Shown piece after piece: positions 1 to 9,156 of a stretch of 64,000 nucleotides of DNA; positions within the stretch are counted from its first letter, which is position 1, and each line of letters opens with the position of its first letter. This DNA comes from JAVVVD01 sp036652795 (GTDB lineage Bacteria > Bacillota > Clostridia > Christensenellales > CAG-138). Both the position numbers and the translations under genes were made by a program. The notes under the pieces were generated by a model that was not told the origin of the DNA, searched no databases, and saw only the letters and a program-made list of their open reading frames with translations. The DNA is taken from the NCBI GenBank assembly GCA_036652795.1, contig JAVVVD010000002.1, forward strand, positions 62,001-126,000, read 5' to 3'.

Positions 1-1143
1 ATTCTCTGTATCCATATCAAACTCGCGGGCTATCGATTCCAGCTTAGATGCATTAAGCGTCAGTGCCGCGCTTTTCAGTGACAAAAACGCATCTTTGCCA
101 TTTTTCTTTACATAATCATCCGGATCCATACCGTCAGGTACGGATATCACACGCACATCCAACCCCTCTTTTGCCAATATTTCCATTCCGCGTATTGTCG
201 CATTTTGCCCGGCGGCATCCCCATCATATGCAATATACACCATTGGTACATACCTTTTTATAAGGCGTGCCTGCTGCTGCGTAAGCGCCGTACCAAGGCT
301 GGCCACCGCGTTATCAATTCCGCTTCGATATAAGCTTATAACATCCATATATCCCTCTACCATTATAATATCCGTTATATGCTTCCCCTTTAGCATGTTC
401 ATGGCATAGAGGTTATTGCGCTTGTTATATATTGGCGTATCGCCTGTGTTGATATATTTTGGCAGCTCATCCCCCATCGCGCGCGCCCCAAAGCCTATCA
501 CACGGCCCGTAGTCGCGATTATAGGATAAATTATTCTGCCCCTATATGCATCGTAAAAAGCATCCTTCTTTTTGCCGGATATAGCAAGCCCCGCGCTTAT
601 AAGTTCTTCCCTTGAGTAGCCCTTGCCGTTGAGATAGTCGGTCAGGTTATCCCAGCCGTTGGGCGCGTATCCAAGGCCAAATCGCCTTGCCATTTCGCCA
701 TTTATTCCACGGCTTATCAAATACTTGCGCGCACCGGCTCCGCCTTCACCCATTAGCATATCATGATAATATCTGGCAGCTTCGACACAGGCTGCATACA
801 GGCGCTCCATTTTTGCCCGTTCAAGGCGCAGTTTTTCATCGTCCACATCGCTTGGAAGCTCCATTCCAACGCGCTGAGCCAGGTGTTTTATCGCCTCAAC
901 ATAGGTGAGTTTTTCCATCTCCATCACGAATTGCACTACGCTGCCACCCGCATGACAGCCGAAACAATAGTATAGCTGCTTGTCCTGTGTTACGGAAAAC
1001 GAAGGCGTTTTTTCGCTATGGAATGGGCAGCAGCCCCACATGCGCCGCCCTTTTGGTTTAAGCAAAACGTATTCGGATACTATGGATACTATGTCGTTTT
1101 TAGACAGGAGCTCTCCCATCCACGCATCCGAAAATAACGCCAT
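1..1143 (-). CDS. dnaG: DNA primase DnaG (3' end outside window)
   Basis: Makes RNA primers at the replication fork. The reading frame stays open from the ATG at 1143 to the window edge, giving 381 N-terminal residues. A CHC2 zinc finger is visible (C39, H42, C60, C63). The catalytic core follows, with the Toprim motif VEGYMD (E263) and the later YDGDAAG. The helicase-binding C-terminus lies outside the window. The start is supported by GGAGG 5 bases upstream. It follows dgt on the same strand, a common Firmicute order; sigA would be expected next but is not in view. Confidence 0.97.
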   Translation of the reverse strand, partial: MALFSDAWMGELLSKNDIVSIVSEYVLLKPKGRRMWGCCPFHSEKTPSFSVTQDKQLYYCFGCHAGGSVVQFVMEMEKLTYVEAIKHLAQRVGMELPSDVDDEKLRLERAKMERLYAACVEAARYYHDMLMGEGGAGARKYLISRGINGEMARRFGLGYAPNGWDNLTDYLNGKGYSREELISAGLAISGKKKDAFYDAYRGRIIYPIIATTGRVIGFGARAMGDELPKYINTGDTPIYNKRNNLYAMNMLKGKHITDIIMVEGYMDVISLYRSGIDNAVASLGTALTQQQARLIKRYVPMVYIAYDGDAAGQNATIRGMEILAKEGLDVRVISVPDGMDPDDYVKKNGKDAFLSLKSAALTLNASKLESIAREFDMDTEN

Positions 1144-1212
1144 GAAAAACCTCCTTACTCACAGACTGATCTAAATTCGCCATTGAACGTCAGATTCCTG
1201 CAAATTTTTATA

Positions 1213-2208
1213 TTAATCTAGTACACCGAATATCCGTTCATAGTCAACTGCCGCATATCTATCCGTCATGCACGCAATATAATCCGCCGCCACCTGCTCC
1301 GCTCCATCAGCATAAATATTCTTTTTAAACTCCTCTGGCAGCGATAATACATTGGTAAGATAGTACCTGTACAGCCGCTCGAGTATGTATTGCCACTTCT
1401 CCTCCTCTTGCTTGACCAAAGGATTAAGATACACATTTTCAAACATAAATCCGCGCAGTTCTTCAAAGCTTGCGCCGATTTTATCGGACATGCGCACAAA
1501 CGGTTTATCAAAGCTTGTATCAAGCACATCGAGTATCAGCGTATTAATTCGGTTGCCGTGCGAATTTCCAAGCTCTGTTACACATTTTTCAGGCAGCATA
1601 TCCTCACTCAGTGCTCCTGCGCGTATCGCATCATCAATATCGTGGTTGATATATGCTATCCTGTCAGCAAGGCTGACTACACGCCCCTCCATTGTAGCTG
1701 GGTTACCGTCGATCTTATGGTTGAATATGCCGTCACGCACCTCATATGTAAGGTTAAGACCAGTGCCGTTCTCCAGCACCTCCACAACCCGCAGACTTTG
1801 CGCATTATGCTCAAACCCACCAGGAACCAGCCTGTTTAGCACGGCCTCGCCCGTGTGGCCAAACGGCGTGTGGCCAAGGTCATGGCCAAGCGCTATTGCT
1901 TCGGTCAAATCCTCGTTTAATCTCAACGCCCTGGCTATTGTGCGGGCTATCTGGCTCACCTCCAGCGTATGGGTTAGCCTAGTGCGGTAATGATCCCCCA
2001 CAGGGGAGAGGAACACCTGCGTCTTGTGTTTTAATCTTCTAAATGATTTACAGTGTATTATTCTATCGCGATCGCGCGCATAATCTGTTCGCACCGGGCA
2101 TGGCGGTATTGGTTTTATCCTGCCTTTGGTATTCACTGAAAGCATCGCATATTGGGACAGCGTGGCTAGTTCTTGTTCCTCCACATATTTGCGGAATTCT
2201 TCCTGCAC
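1213..2208 (-). CDS. dgt: dGTPase-like HD-domain deoxynucleotide triphosphohydrolase
   Basis: Family members hydrolyse dNTPs to nucleoside and tripolyphosphate; the exact substrate is not readable from sequence. The 331-residue protein has the HD metal site: H80 in RTRLTHTLEV and H109-D110 in ALGHDLGHTPFGH. I chose the GTG at 2208 because GGAGGTG lies 5 bases before it. The in-frame ATGs upstream (2229 and 2223) have no ribosome site and would add about seven residues. It lies between ppdK and dnaG. A terminator separates it from ppdK, so it probably has its own promoter, though none was clear. Confidence 0.88.
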   Translation of the reverse strand: MQEEFRKYVEEQELATLSQYAMLSVNTKGRIKPIPPCPVRTDYARDRDRIIHCKSFRRLKHKTQVFLSPVGDHYRTRLTHTLEVSQIARTIARALRLNEDLTEAIALGHDLGHTPFGHTGEAVLNRLVPGGFEHNAQSLRVVEVLENGTGLNLTYEVRDGIFNHKIDGNPATMEGRVVSLADRIAYINHDIDDAIRAGALSEDMLPEKCVTELGNSHGNRINTLILDVLDTSFDKPFVRMSDKIGASFEELRGFMFENVYLNPLVKQEEEKWQYILERLYRYYLTNVLSLPEEFKKNIYADGAEQVAADYIACMTDRYAAVDYERIFGVLD

Positions 2209-2266
2209 AATACACACCTCCATAGGCAATCATTCCACAAGGAAAGTGAAAATCCTCTTTTTCATT

Positions 2267-2304
2267 AAAAAAAGATGGCACAGCCTGATGCCGCGCCATC
2301 TTTT
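2267..2304 (-). terminator. Rho-independent terminator of ppdK
   Basis: On the minus strand AAAAGATGGC (from 2304) pairs with GCCATCTTTT (to 2270), followed by a T run. It lies 16 bases after the ppdK stop. Confidence 0.85.
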
Positions 2305-2319
2305 CGTTTGGAAATTCTA

Positions 2320-4944
2320 TCAGTCGTTGCGCAGTTTTGCCTGTGCAGCAGCAAGTCTCGCTATAGGTACGCGGAATGGTGAGCAGGAAACATATGACAA
2401 ACCCACCTTGTGGCAGAACTCCACCGATGAAGGATCACCACCATGTTCGCCGCAGATTCCAAGTTTGATGTCAGGACGTGTCTTTCTGCCTAGCTCAACT
2501 GACATACGCACCAGCTTGCCAACGCCGACCTGATCCAGCCTTGCGAACGGATCAGACTCGTATATTTTCTTATCATAATATGCGCCTAGGAACTTACCAG
2601 CGTCATCACGGCTGAAGCCGAATGTCATCTGGGTAAGGTCGTTGGTGCCAAATGAGAAGAATTCCGCTTCCTTGGCAATCTCATCAGCGGTAAGCGCGGC
2701 ACGCGGTATCTCGATCATTGTGCCAACCAGATAACGCATTTCTGTTTTACGCTCTTCCAGCACCTTATTGGCCGTACGAACAACTATGTCCCGCACATAT
2801 GCCAGCTCTTTTACCTCGCCCACCAGCGGTATCATTATCTCTGGTACGATATCCAGTTTTTCGCTTTCGCGCACATTTAGCGCAGCCTCTATAACCGCGC
2901 GCGTCTGCATCTCGGCAATCTCCGGATATGTTACGGACAGACGGCAGCCGCGATGTCCCATCATTGGGTTGAACTCATGCAGATTGTCTATAGCACTTAC
3001 CAATTCATCATATGAAAGATTCATTTCCTTGGCAAGCGACTTTATATCATCTGGCTTCTGTGGAAGGAACTCATGCAGTGGTGGATCGAGGAAACGGATC
3101 GTAACCGGGTATCCGCCCATGGCCTTGTATATGCCCTCAAAGTCGGCGCGCTGCATAGGCAGCAGCTTATCAAGCGCTTTCCTTCTGGCTTCTTCACTCT
3201 TAGATACTATCATCTCGCGCATAGCCGGTATGCGATCTTCATCGAAGAACATGTGCTCTGTGCGGCACAGGCCTATGCCCTGTGCGCCGAACTTTATTGC
3301 CACAGCTGCATCATGCGGATTGTCCGCATTTGCGCGCACCTTCAGTGTACGGATGCTGTCAGCCCACTTCATCAGGCGCTCGAAGTCACCGCTTATAGCG
3401 GCTTCAACCGTTGGAATAGCCTGGCCATATATATTGCCCGTGGAACCATCCAGCGAGATATAATCGCCCTCATTATATACTTTTCCGCCAAGCGTAAACT
3501 GCTTGTTTTCTTCGTCCATCTTTATATCGCCGCAGCCCGATACGCAGCATGTGCCCATTCCGCGCGCCACAACCGCCGCATGGGAAGTCATCCCGCCGCG
3601 AACTGTAAGTATGCCCTGTGAATGGTGCATACCCTCTATGTCCTCTGGGCTTGTTTCCAAGCGCACCAGCACAACCGCTTCGCCGCGCTCTGCCCATTCA
3701 GTAGCATCTTCAGCATTAAACACAATGCGCCCGCATGCCGCTCCGGGTGAGGCTGGCAATGCCGAACCGATAGGCTTAACGGCCCTCATTGCTTTAGCGT
3801 CAAACTGCGGATGCAGCAAGGCGTCAAGCTGCTTTGGATCTACCATCATAACGGCTTCTTTTTCGTTTATCATGCCTTCGTCCACCAGATCGCAAGCGAT
3901 CTTCAGTGCGGCTGCGGCAGTACGTTTACCGTTTCTGGTCTGAAGCATATACAGCTTTTTATTTTCAATCGTGAACTCCATATCCTGCATATCACGATAG
4001 TGGTTCTCAAGTCTGCCACAGATCTCTACAAACTGTTTGTAGGCATCCGGCATTATCTTTTCAAGCTGGTCTATTGTCTGCGGAGTACGCACGCCTGCCA
4101 CAACATCCTCGCCCTGTGCGTTCATAAGGAATTCGCCATACAGCTTCTTTTCGCCCGTGGCTGGATCGCGTGTAAACGCCACGCCCGTACCTGATGTATC
4201 GCCCGTGTTACCAAATACCATCATCTGCACGTTAACAGCAGTTCCCCATGACGAAGGTATGTCGTTCATGCGGCGATAATATATAGCTCTTGGGTTATCC
4301 CAGCTCCTAAATACCGCCTTGATTGCTCCCATAAGCTGCTCACGGGGATCCTGTGGGAATTCCGCACCAAGCTTAGCTTTATATTCGGCCTTAAACTGCA
4401 TCGCAAGGTTTTTAAGATCATTGGCATCCAGTTCAGTATCCAGTGATACACCTTTTTTCTCCTTCATCTGGTCGATCAGCTCTTCGAAATACTTCTTGCC
4501 AACCTCCATAACAACGTCGGAGTACATCTGGATAAAGCGACGATAGGAATCGTATGCAAAGCGCGGGTTGCCCGTTTTCTTTGCAAAGCTCTCCACTACC
4601 TTGTCGTTAAGACCAAGGTTGAGTATGGTATCCATCATGCCCGGCATTGATGCACGTGCACCAGAGCGCACTGAGACCAGCAATGGATTTTCAAGGTCGC
4701 CAAACTTTTTGCCGGCAATACCCTCAAGCTTAACCATATACTCGTTTATCTCGCGCTGAATTTCATCGTTGATGCATTCTGCGTCCGCATAATACTGGGT
4801 GCAGGCCTCAGTTGTAACAGTGAACCCCTGTGGCACTGGCATACCCAGGCCGGTCATCTCGGCAAGGTTGGAGCCTTTTCCGCCCAACAGGTTTTTCATC
4901 CCTGCGTTGCCCTCGCTAAAGAGATAGACATACTTGTTTGCCAT
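2320..4944 (-). CDS. ppdK: Pyruvate, phosphate dikinase
   Basis: Interconverts pyruvate, ATP and Pi with phosphoenolpyruvate, AMP and PPi; in anaerobes it often works glycolytically. The 874-residue length is normal for the family. The N-terminal nucleotide-binding domain starts with the family signature GNAGMKNLLGGKGSNLAEM. The swivelling phosphohistidine domain has GGMTSHAAVVARGMG, with the catalytic His near residue 455. The C-terminal PEP/pyruvate barrel ends with GICGEHGGDPSSVEF. GGAGG precedes the ATG. It has its own terminator. No gene for the PPDK regulatory kinase/phosphatase (YqfL type) is in the window. Confidence 0.97.
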   Translation of the reverse strand: MANKYVYLFSEGNAGMKNLLGGKGSNLAEMTGLGMPVPQGFTVTTEACTQYYADAECINDEIQREINEYMVKLEGIAGKKFGDLENPLLVSVRSGARASMPGMMDTILNLGLNDKVVESFAKKTGNPRFAYDSYRRFIQMYSDVVMEVGKKYFEELIDQMKEKKGVSLDTELDANDLKNLAMQFKAEYKAKLGAEFPQDPREQLMGAIKAVFRSWDNPRAIYYRRMNDIPSSWGTAVNVQMMVFGNTGDTSGTGVAFTRDPATGEKKLYGEFLMNAQGEDVVAGVRTPQTIDQLEKIMPDAYKQFVEICGRLENHYRDMQDMEFTIENKKLYMLQTRNGKRTAAAALKIACDLVDEGMINEKEAVMMVDPKQLDALLHPQFDAKAMRAVKPIGSALPASPGAACGRIVFNAEDATEWAERGEAVVLVRLETSPEDIEGMHHSQGILTVRGGMTSHAAVVARGMGTCCVSGCGDIKMDEENKQFTLGGKVYNEGDYISLDGSTGNIYGQAIPTVEAAISGDFERLMKWADSIRTLKVRANADNPHDAAVAIKFGAQGIGLCRTEHMFFDEDRIPAMREMIVSKSEEARRKALDKLLPMQRADFEGIYKAMGGYPVTIRFLDPPLHEFLPQKPDDIKSLAKEMNLSYDELVSAIDNLHEFNPMMGHRGCRLSVTYPEIAEMQTRAVIEAALNVRESEKLDIVPEIMIPLVGEVKELAYVRDIVVRTANKVLEERKTEMRYLVGTMIEIPRAALTADEIAKEAEFFSFGTNDLTQMTFGFSRDDAGKFLGAYYDKKIYESDPFARLDQVGVGKLVRMSVELGRKTRPDIKLGICGEHGGDPSSVEFCHKVGLSYVSCSPFRVPIARLAAAQAKLRND

Positions 4945-5127
4945 GTGTTAGTTTCCTCCAAAATATATATAAATTAGTTACTCGCGTAAACATGCCCATT
5001 GAAAGTGTCAACGCATATTATATACATGATTCTGTCTTCATGCAACGTTTTTCATTCAATTATCGTATGTTCTTAATAAAGAATAGATATGGCTTCATCC
5101 TAATCATCAAACCATTTTATTCGATTA

Positions 5128-5856
5128 TCAAAGCTGGTCTATTGCCTTTAGCTCACATTCAAGCACGAAATCTGCATATTTTTTAATTATAGTTTTAAGC
5201 TCCAATCGCACACGCTCAGGCAGCTTTACACGCCGCGTTTCCTGATCACTCAACATCATCATGCGTCTTAGCGCCTCCATTGCCGTGGCGGATACCCGTA
5301 TGCCCATTCCTGCGCATCCATCACATACGGCGCCGCCCGCCGCCACATCAAATATTATGGTGCTGCTCGCTCGCAGGTCGGCACCACATTTAACGCAATA
5401 TGTCAACGCCGGACAAAAGCCCAAGCTTGCAAGATACCGTATGGCAAAGCATATAGCCATATCCAGTGGATGCACGTCCGCATAGGCTGTATAGCTTAGC
5501 GCGTAATATAGCTGCTGCACATGTGCATGCGCTCCCTCACCCGTATTTGATCCGTGGTTTATAAGCTCCAGCATAAACATAGCCGCACTGAATCTATCCA
5601 TATCCTCGCGCAGCGGATAGAACGATTCCCTTATGTCGCAAGCATTTATCGTGTATTTATCTTTATTTTTAAAAAGCACAAATTCGCCATATACAAAAAG
5701 CTCGCTGGAAGCCAATAGTTGGCTGTTGGTTTTGCGGCAGCCGCGCGCACTCGCAGATATAATTCCAGCTTCATCAGTAAATATAGTTAGTATTCTATCG
5801 CTATCCCTATAGTTGGCGTAGCGGGTGACTATGCCTGTAACCGTAATAAGCCCCAT
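5128..5856 (-). CDS. recO: DNA repair protein RecO
   Basis: Mediator that helps load RecA on SSB-coated single-stranded DNA in the RecFOR pathway. The 242-residue protein has an N-terminal OB-fold (GIVTRYANYRDSDRILTIFT), a helical middle and a zinc ribbon made of CVKC and CDGC. The ATG at 5856 was chosen because GGAGG is just upstream; a TTG at 5880 would add eight residues that do not look like RecO. In many Firmicutes recO follows era directly. Here a 2.3-kb plus-strand insert separates them, and recO has its own promoter candidate. Confidence 0.93.
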   Translation of the reverse strand: MGLITVTGIVTRYANYRDSDRILTIFTDEAGIISASARGCRKTNSQLLASSELFVYGEFVLFKNKDKYTINACDIRESFYPLREDMDRFSAAMFMLELINHGSNTGEGAHAHVQQLYYALSYTAYADVHPLDMAICFAIRYLASLGFCPALTYCVKCGADLRASSTIIFDVAAGGAVCDGCAGMGIRVSATAMEALRRMMMLSDQETRRVKLPERVRLELKTIIKKYADFVLECELKAIDQL

Positions 5857-5894
5857 ATTCCTCCATGGCAGTAATTGCAAGTTATGTTTTTCGA

Positions 5895-5924
5895 ATTTTA
5901 TCAGATAATATCAACATCTGACAA
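5895..5924 (-). promoter_or_regulatory. Candidate sigma-A promoter of recO with inverted repeat
   Basis: On the minus strand TTGTCA (5924-5919), an 18-base spacer and TAAAAT (5900-5895). The spacer and -35 edge hold the inverted repeat TCAGAT (5901-5906) / ATCTGA (5916-5921), a possible operator shared with the divergent yqzL-like gene. Confidence 0.5.
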
Positions 5925-5942
5925 TAAAGGAGCACGTTCAAT

Positions 5943-6059
5943 ATGAAAAAAGAATTATCACGCAGCAGCGCGCATTCCCTCTGGGATTCATTCTCCAGCA
6001 CAGGCAAAATAGGAGCGTACATGATATATCGCGCATATCTGCAACAAAATAAGAAATAG
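5943..6059 (+). CDS. yqzL: YqzL-like small protein
   Basis: A 38-codon gene, read directly from the sequence. The core WDSFSSTGKIGAYMIYRAYL matches the short YqzL family (a W-F-TG-I-AY pattern) that in bacilli is encoded between era and recO. AAAGGAG lies 10 bases before the ATG and a terminator follows 18 bases after the stop, so it looks like a real gene. Function is unknown in the family. It is inverted relative to recO, whereas the usual arrangement is codirectional. Confidence 0.72.
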   Translation: MKKELSRSSAHSLWDSFSSTGKIGAYMIYRAYLQQNKK

Positions 6060-6077
6060 CTCTTGAGCAATACACCC

Positions 6078-6113
6078 CCTCGCCACTCTTACAAGATCTG
6101 GCGAGGTTTTTTT
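6078..6113 (+). terminator. Terminator of the yqzL-like gene
   Basis: CCTCGCCA (6078-6085) pairs with TGGCGAGG (6099-6106), followed by seven T. Confidence 0.85.
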
Positions 6114-6170
6114 ATATTATCTACTACTCTTAATTTTATTAATTATACAATATAGCACATATAATTACAA

Positions 6171-6206
6171 ACATACCTTGACAGGCGATGTATGTTGGAA
6201 TATATT
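6171..6206 (+). promoter_or_regulatory. Sigma-A promoter of the padR operon with overlapping PadR-type operator
   Basis: TTGACA (6178-6183), 17-base spacer, TATATT (6201-6206). The palindrome ACATAC (6171-6176) / GTATGT (6190-6195) wraps the -35 box. PadR proteins are known to bind ATGT/ACAT-type dyads, so autorepression of the operon is inferred. Confidence 0.72.
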
Positions 6207-6248
6207 GTATTATGAAATTCGAGTTATTGTGAGGGAGGCGTGATATGC

Positions 6249-6581
6249 TTGTCCATAGCATCTGATATAATCCGCGGGCATACAGATACAATAATACTGG
6301 CACACCTAATGCATGGCGACAGCTATGGCTATGAGATAAACAAGTCCATCCAGCGCAAAACCGATGGTCTTTATGAGTTGAAAGAAGCCACGCTTTATTC
6401 TGCCTTTAGACGTTTGGAACAGGATGGCAGTATAACCTCCTATTGGGGGGATGAATCCACCGGAGCACGGCGCAGATACTACTCCATAACTGAATATGGC
6501 AGGCATGCGTTTAACGAACTGCTAAGCGAATGGGAACGCGCACGCGTTTTAATAGATCAACTTATTGCTGTGGAGGATTAG
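6249..6581 (+). CDS. PadR family transcriptional regulator
   Basis: A 110-residue winged-helix repressor. GHTDTIILAHLMHGDSYGYE and the following LKEATLYSAFRRLEQDG are the PadR recognition-helix region; GARRRYYSITEYG is the wing. The TTG at 6249 is preferred: GGGAGG ends 10 bases upstream and the protein then begins like other PadR proteins. A GTG at 6240 touches the ribosome site. It starts an operon with the next two genes (gap 4 bases, then 6) and probably represses it through the palindrome at 6171-6195. The inducer is unknown; envelope stress is typical for this neighbourhood. Confidence 0.88.
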   Translation: MSIASDIIRGHTDTIILAHLMHGDSYGYEINKSIQRKTDGLYELKEATLYSAFRRLEQDGSITSYWGDESTGARRRYYSITEYGRHAFNELLSEWERARVLIDQLIAVED

Positions 6582-6585
6582 CTAA

Positions 6586-7242
6586 ATGGAAAACAGAATA
6601 AAAAATTATGTTGACTCACTTTTTGCAGATGTGCCTAATACACGACAAACGCGAGATCTCATGGATGAGATGAACCAGAATCTGATCGAAAAATACCATG
6701 ATCTGCTCTCGCGTGGCTACAGCGAAGAAAGCGCCTACACAAGCGCTATTAACGGCATTGGCGATGTCAATGAACTTATTGCCGAGCTAAAGCGCAACCA
6801 TATGCAATCCGATGCCGATGCACAGAAGCAAAAGCGGGCATATGCGATCCGTGTGGCGATAGCCGTAGCGCTATATATTCTTTCTGTTATCCCGGTAATC
6901 GTGCTACCATCTTTTGATCTGGATTTAGCCGGTGTTGTGGTGATGTTCATCATGATAGCAGCGGCAACAGGCATAATTGTTTATGCTGGCATGACAAAAC
7001 CAAAATATAATAAAGCAGATGATACAATCGTCGAAAACTTCAAGGAATGGAACTCGCAAAACAGCAACAAAGTCAGCTTGCGCCGCGCCATCTCATCCGC
7101 GCTTTGGTGTGTGAGCGTGGTTCTGTATTTTGTAATCAGTTTTGGCACAGGCTCATGGCACATTACCTGGGTAATATTTCTAATAGCCGTCGCAATAGAC
7201 AATATAATCAGCGCGGCATTCTCATTACATAAATCGAGGTAA
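6586..7242 (+). CDS. Membrane protein with permease-prefix-type N-terminal domain
   Basis: A 218-residue protein. The N-terminal ~75 residues (MENRIKNYVDSLFADVPNTR, then GYSEESAYTSAINGIGDVNEL) resemble the permease prefix / DUF1700-like cytoplasmic helical domain. Four hydrophobic segments follow, about 86-105, 110-130, 170-187 and 190-210. Such proteins are usually encoded between a PadR regulator and a DUF4097 protein, as here. A role in membrane-stress response is inferred from this arrangement; no catalytic motif is visible. Confidence 0.72.
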   Translation: MENRIKNYVDSLFADVPNTRQTRDLMDEMNQNLIEKYHDLLSRGYSEESAYTSAINGIGDVNELIAELKRNHMQSDADAQKQKRAYAIRVAIAVALYILSVIPVIVLPSFDLDLAGVVVMFIMIAAATGIIVYAGMTKPKYNKADDTIVENFKEWNSQNSNKVSLRRAISSALWCVSVVLYFVISFGTGSWHITWVIFLIAVAIDNIISAAFSLHKSR

Positions 7243-7248
7243 ATAAAT

Positions 7249-8190
7249 ATGAACGCATCATTGATAATCAAAATAGTTTGTTGGTCCATAGTGGCGCTTG
7301 TTCTGATCGGTGTGCTTATTTCCGGTCTATTTGGCTTTAGTATTGGACGGCTATGGCCCAGCCGTTTCTCGCCATCGCCTGACAACGACTATGAATACAG
7401 CGGCCCAGACGCAAGCGGTGCATACAGCGTGCCAGCAGCAGGCATAAATGATATTTCCATTGGATGGATAAATGGCAATGTAACTATAACCGCATACGAC
7501 GGTGATGATATTACGTTTGCTGAAACATCGCCTAACCAGGCGCTTGATCCTAAGTTTAAGCTGCACTACCGCATATCCGGCAGTAAGCTAATTATTGAAT
7601 ACTGGGACGAAGATGCAAAGCTGATCCGTTTACCAAATAATCTTACAAAAAATCTAGAGTTGAATATACCTGCCTCCATTGCCAAAAGCCTTGTTTCCCT
7701 TGAGGTCGAAGGCATTTCGGCTCATGTTACCGCAAGTGCTATAAACTGCACGGAGATTGATCTTTCTACAATCAGCGGCACGATAGAGCTAACCATAGTC
7801 AGTGCCAACGAGCTAAGCGTAAGCTCCACCTCAGGTGAGCTCAATATTGCTGAGTGCACCTGCGATAAGCTGGATGCCGAATCCATTTCTGGCCACATAA
7901 ACTTTGCAGGCACCGCCAATATGATCAATTCCGAAACGGTTTCCGGTCGCGCAGATTATATGCTTTCATCCTGCCCCGCAAGCATCAGCGCGGACACTGT
8001 ATCGGGCAGCGTCAACATCGGCATACCTGAAAATGATGGGTTCAAGGCAAGGATCGACAAAGTCTCCGGCCATCTTTCCACGGACTTTCCCGTAACGATG
8101 GAGGATGATTACACTGTGTATAAAAACGGTACATCTTCATTTAAGATAAGCACCGTAAGTGGAAATGTGAGTATAAATAAGATCATTTAA
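7249..8190 (+). CDS. DUF4097 family beta-strand repeat protein
   Basis: A 313-residue protein with one N-terminal membrane helix (about residues 5-30) and a large outside-facing domain of short repeated beta strands. The repeats share S-S-x-S-G-x-[IV]-x patterns: TISGTIEL, STSGELNI, SISGHINF, TVSGSVNI, TVSGNVSI. This is the DUF4097 (putative adhesin-like beta-helix) signature. It is the last gene of the padR operon, 6 bases after the membrane protein. Function is unproven; relatives sit in envelope-stress operons. Confidence 0.82.
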   Translation: MNASLIIKIVCWSIVALVLIGVLISGLFGFSIGRLWPSRFSPSPDNDYEYSGPDASGAYSVPAAGINDISIGWINGNVTITAYDGDDITFAETSPNQALDPKFKLHYRISGSKLIIEYWDEDAKLIRLPNNLTKNLELNIPASIAKSLVSLEVEGISAHVTASAINCTEIDLSTISGTIELTIVSANELSVSSTSGELNIAECTCDKLDAESISGHINFAGTANMINSETVSGRADYMLSSCPASISADTVSGSVNIGIPENDGFKARIDKVSGHLSTDFPVTMEDDYTVYKNGTSSFKISTVSGNVSINKII

Positions 8191-8207
8191 ATCAACATCA
8201 TAAATTC

Positions 8208-8270
8208 ATAGGGCTGCCATATCAATCTGACCCACGAATAAGGGGCAAAGATAAGGCAGCCCTATTCTAT
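8208..8270 (+). terminator. Hairpin between convergent DUF4097 and era genes
   Basis: ATAGGGCTGCC (8208-8218) pairs perfectly with GGCAGCCCTAT (8255-8265) across a long 36-base loop, followed by TCTATTTTA on the plus strand. Probable but weak terminator. Confidence 0.5.
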
Positions 8271-8271
8271 T

Positions 8272-9156
8272 TTACTCGTATCCAAGCTCCCGCATTGTAG
8301 CAAGGCTATTTCGCCAGTCCTCTTTGACCTTTACCCAAAGTTGAAGATTAACGCGCGCACCCAGCAGCCACTCAATATCGTGGCGCGCATCTGTGCCTAT
8401 ACGTTTGAGCATCGCGCCCTGCTTGCCTATCACTATTCCCTTGTGGCTCTCGCGTTCACAATATATTGTAGCCCATATATCGTACATGCCATCCTCGCGC
8501 AACGCCATCTTATCGATTCCCACACCAAGCCCGTGCGGAACCTCTTCCCTTAGCAGGCTAAGCGCTTTCTCTCGAACCATCTCAGTGCATATCACGCGCT
8601 CAGGCTGGTCCGTAATCATATCATCCGGAAAATACTGCGGTCCCTCAATAAGATATGTTTGCAGCGTCTCCTTAAGTTTATCCAGTCCATCACCGTTAAG
8701 TGCGGATATTTTTATTATGCTCTCTATGCCTTCTTCCTGCTCAAGTCTGTCGCATACGCTGGAAACATCCTCAATCGTCGCGATATCCGTCTTGTTTACT
8801 GCGGCCACAATTGGTGCTTTGGCTTCCCGCAGCTTGATCAGCAGCGCCTCATCCTTTTCGCGTATGCCTGCCCGTGCATCTATCACAAGCAGTATCGCTT
8901 CCACCTCGTTTATTGAATCATACGCTACCCTTAACATATATTCGCCAAGCCGGTTCTTGGGTGTAGTAATGCCAGGCGTATCAAGGAATACCATCTGCCA
9001 TCCGTCGTGTGTAAGCACACCCATCACACGGTTGCGCGTTGTCTGCGCACGATCCGACACAATTGATATCTTCTGCCCAATAAGTGTATTTAGCAGAGTA
9101 CTCTTGCCCACATTGGGCGAACCGATTATTGAAACAAATCCAGATTTATAGCTCAT
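8272..9156 (-). CDS. era: GTPase Era
   Basis: Essential small-subunit ribosome assembly GTPase that binds near the 3' end of 16S rRNA. The 294-residue protein has G1 GSPNVGKS, G3 DTPG, G4 NKTD and a C-terminal KH domain that includes GIVIGKQGAMLKRIG. The ATG at 9156 overlaps the cdd stop as ATGA, which implies translational coupling; an upstream ATG at 9189 lies inside cdd. It is the last gene of the yqfC-to-era operon. Confidence 0.97.
   Translation of the reverse strand: MSYKSGFVSIIGSPNVGKSTLLNTLIGQKISIVSDRAQTTRNRVMGVLTHDGWQMVFLDTPGITTPKNRLGEYMLRVAYDSINEVEAILLVIDARAGIREKDEALLIKLREAKAPIVAAVNKTDIATIEDVSSVCDRLEQEEGIESIIKISALNGDGLDKLKETLQTYLIEGPQYFPDDMITDQPERVICTEMVREKALSLLREEVPHGLGVGIDKMALREDGMYDIWATIYCERESHKGIVIGKQGAMLKRIGTDARHDIEWLLGARVNLQLWVKVKEDWRNSLATMRELGYE

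Noticed and set aside
1385..1990. Open frame of 201 codons on the plus strand
   Set aside because: Antisense to dgt, no ribosome site, low-complexity translation; a shadow of the real gene. Similar long antisense frames over ppdK, era, pgpH and recD2 were dropped for the same reason.
4945..5127. TTGACA on the minus strand upstream of ppdK as a promoter
   Set aside because: The -35 match is good but no acceptable -10 box lies at 16-18 bases, so it was not listed.
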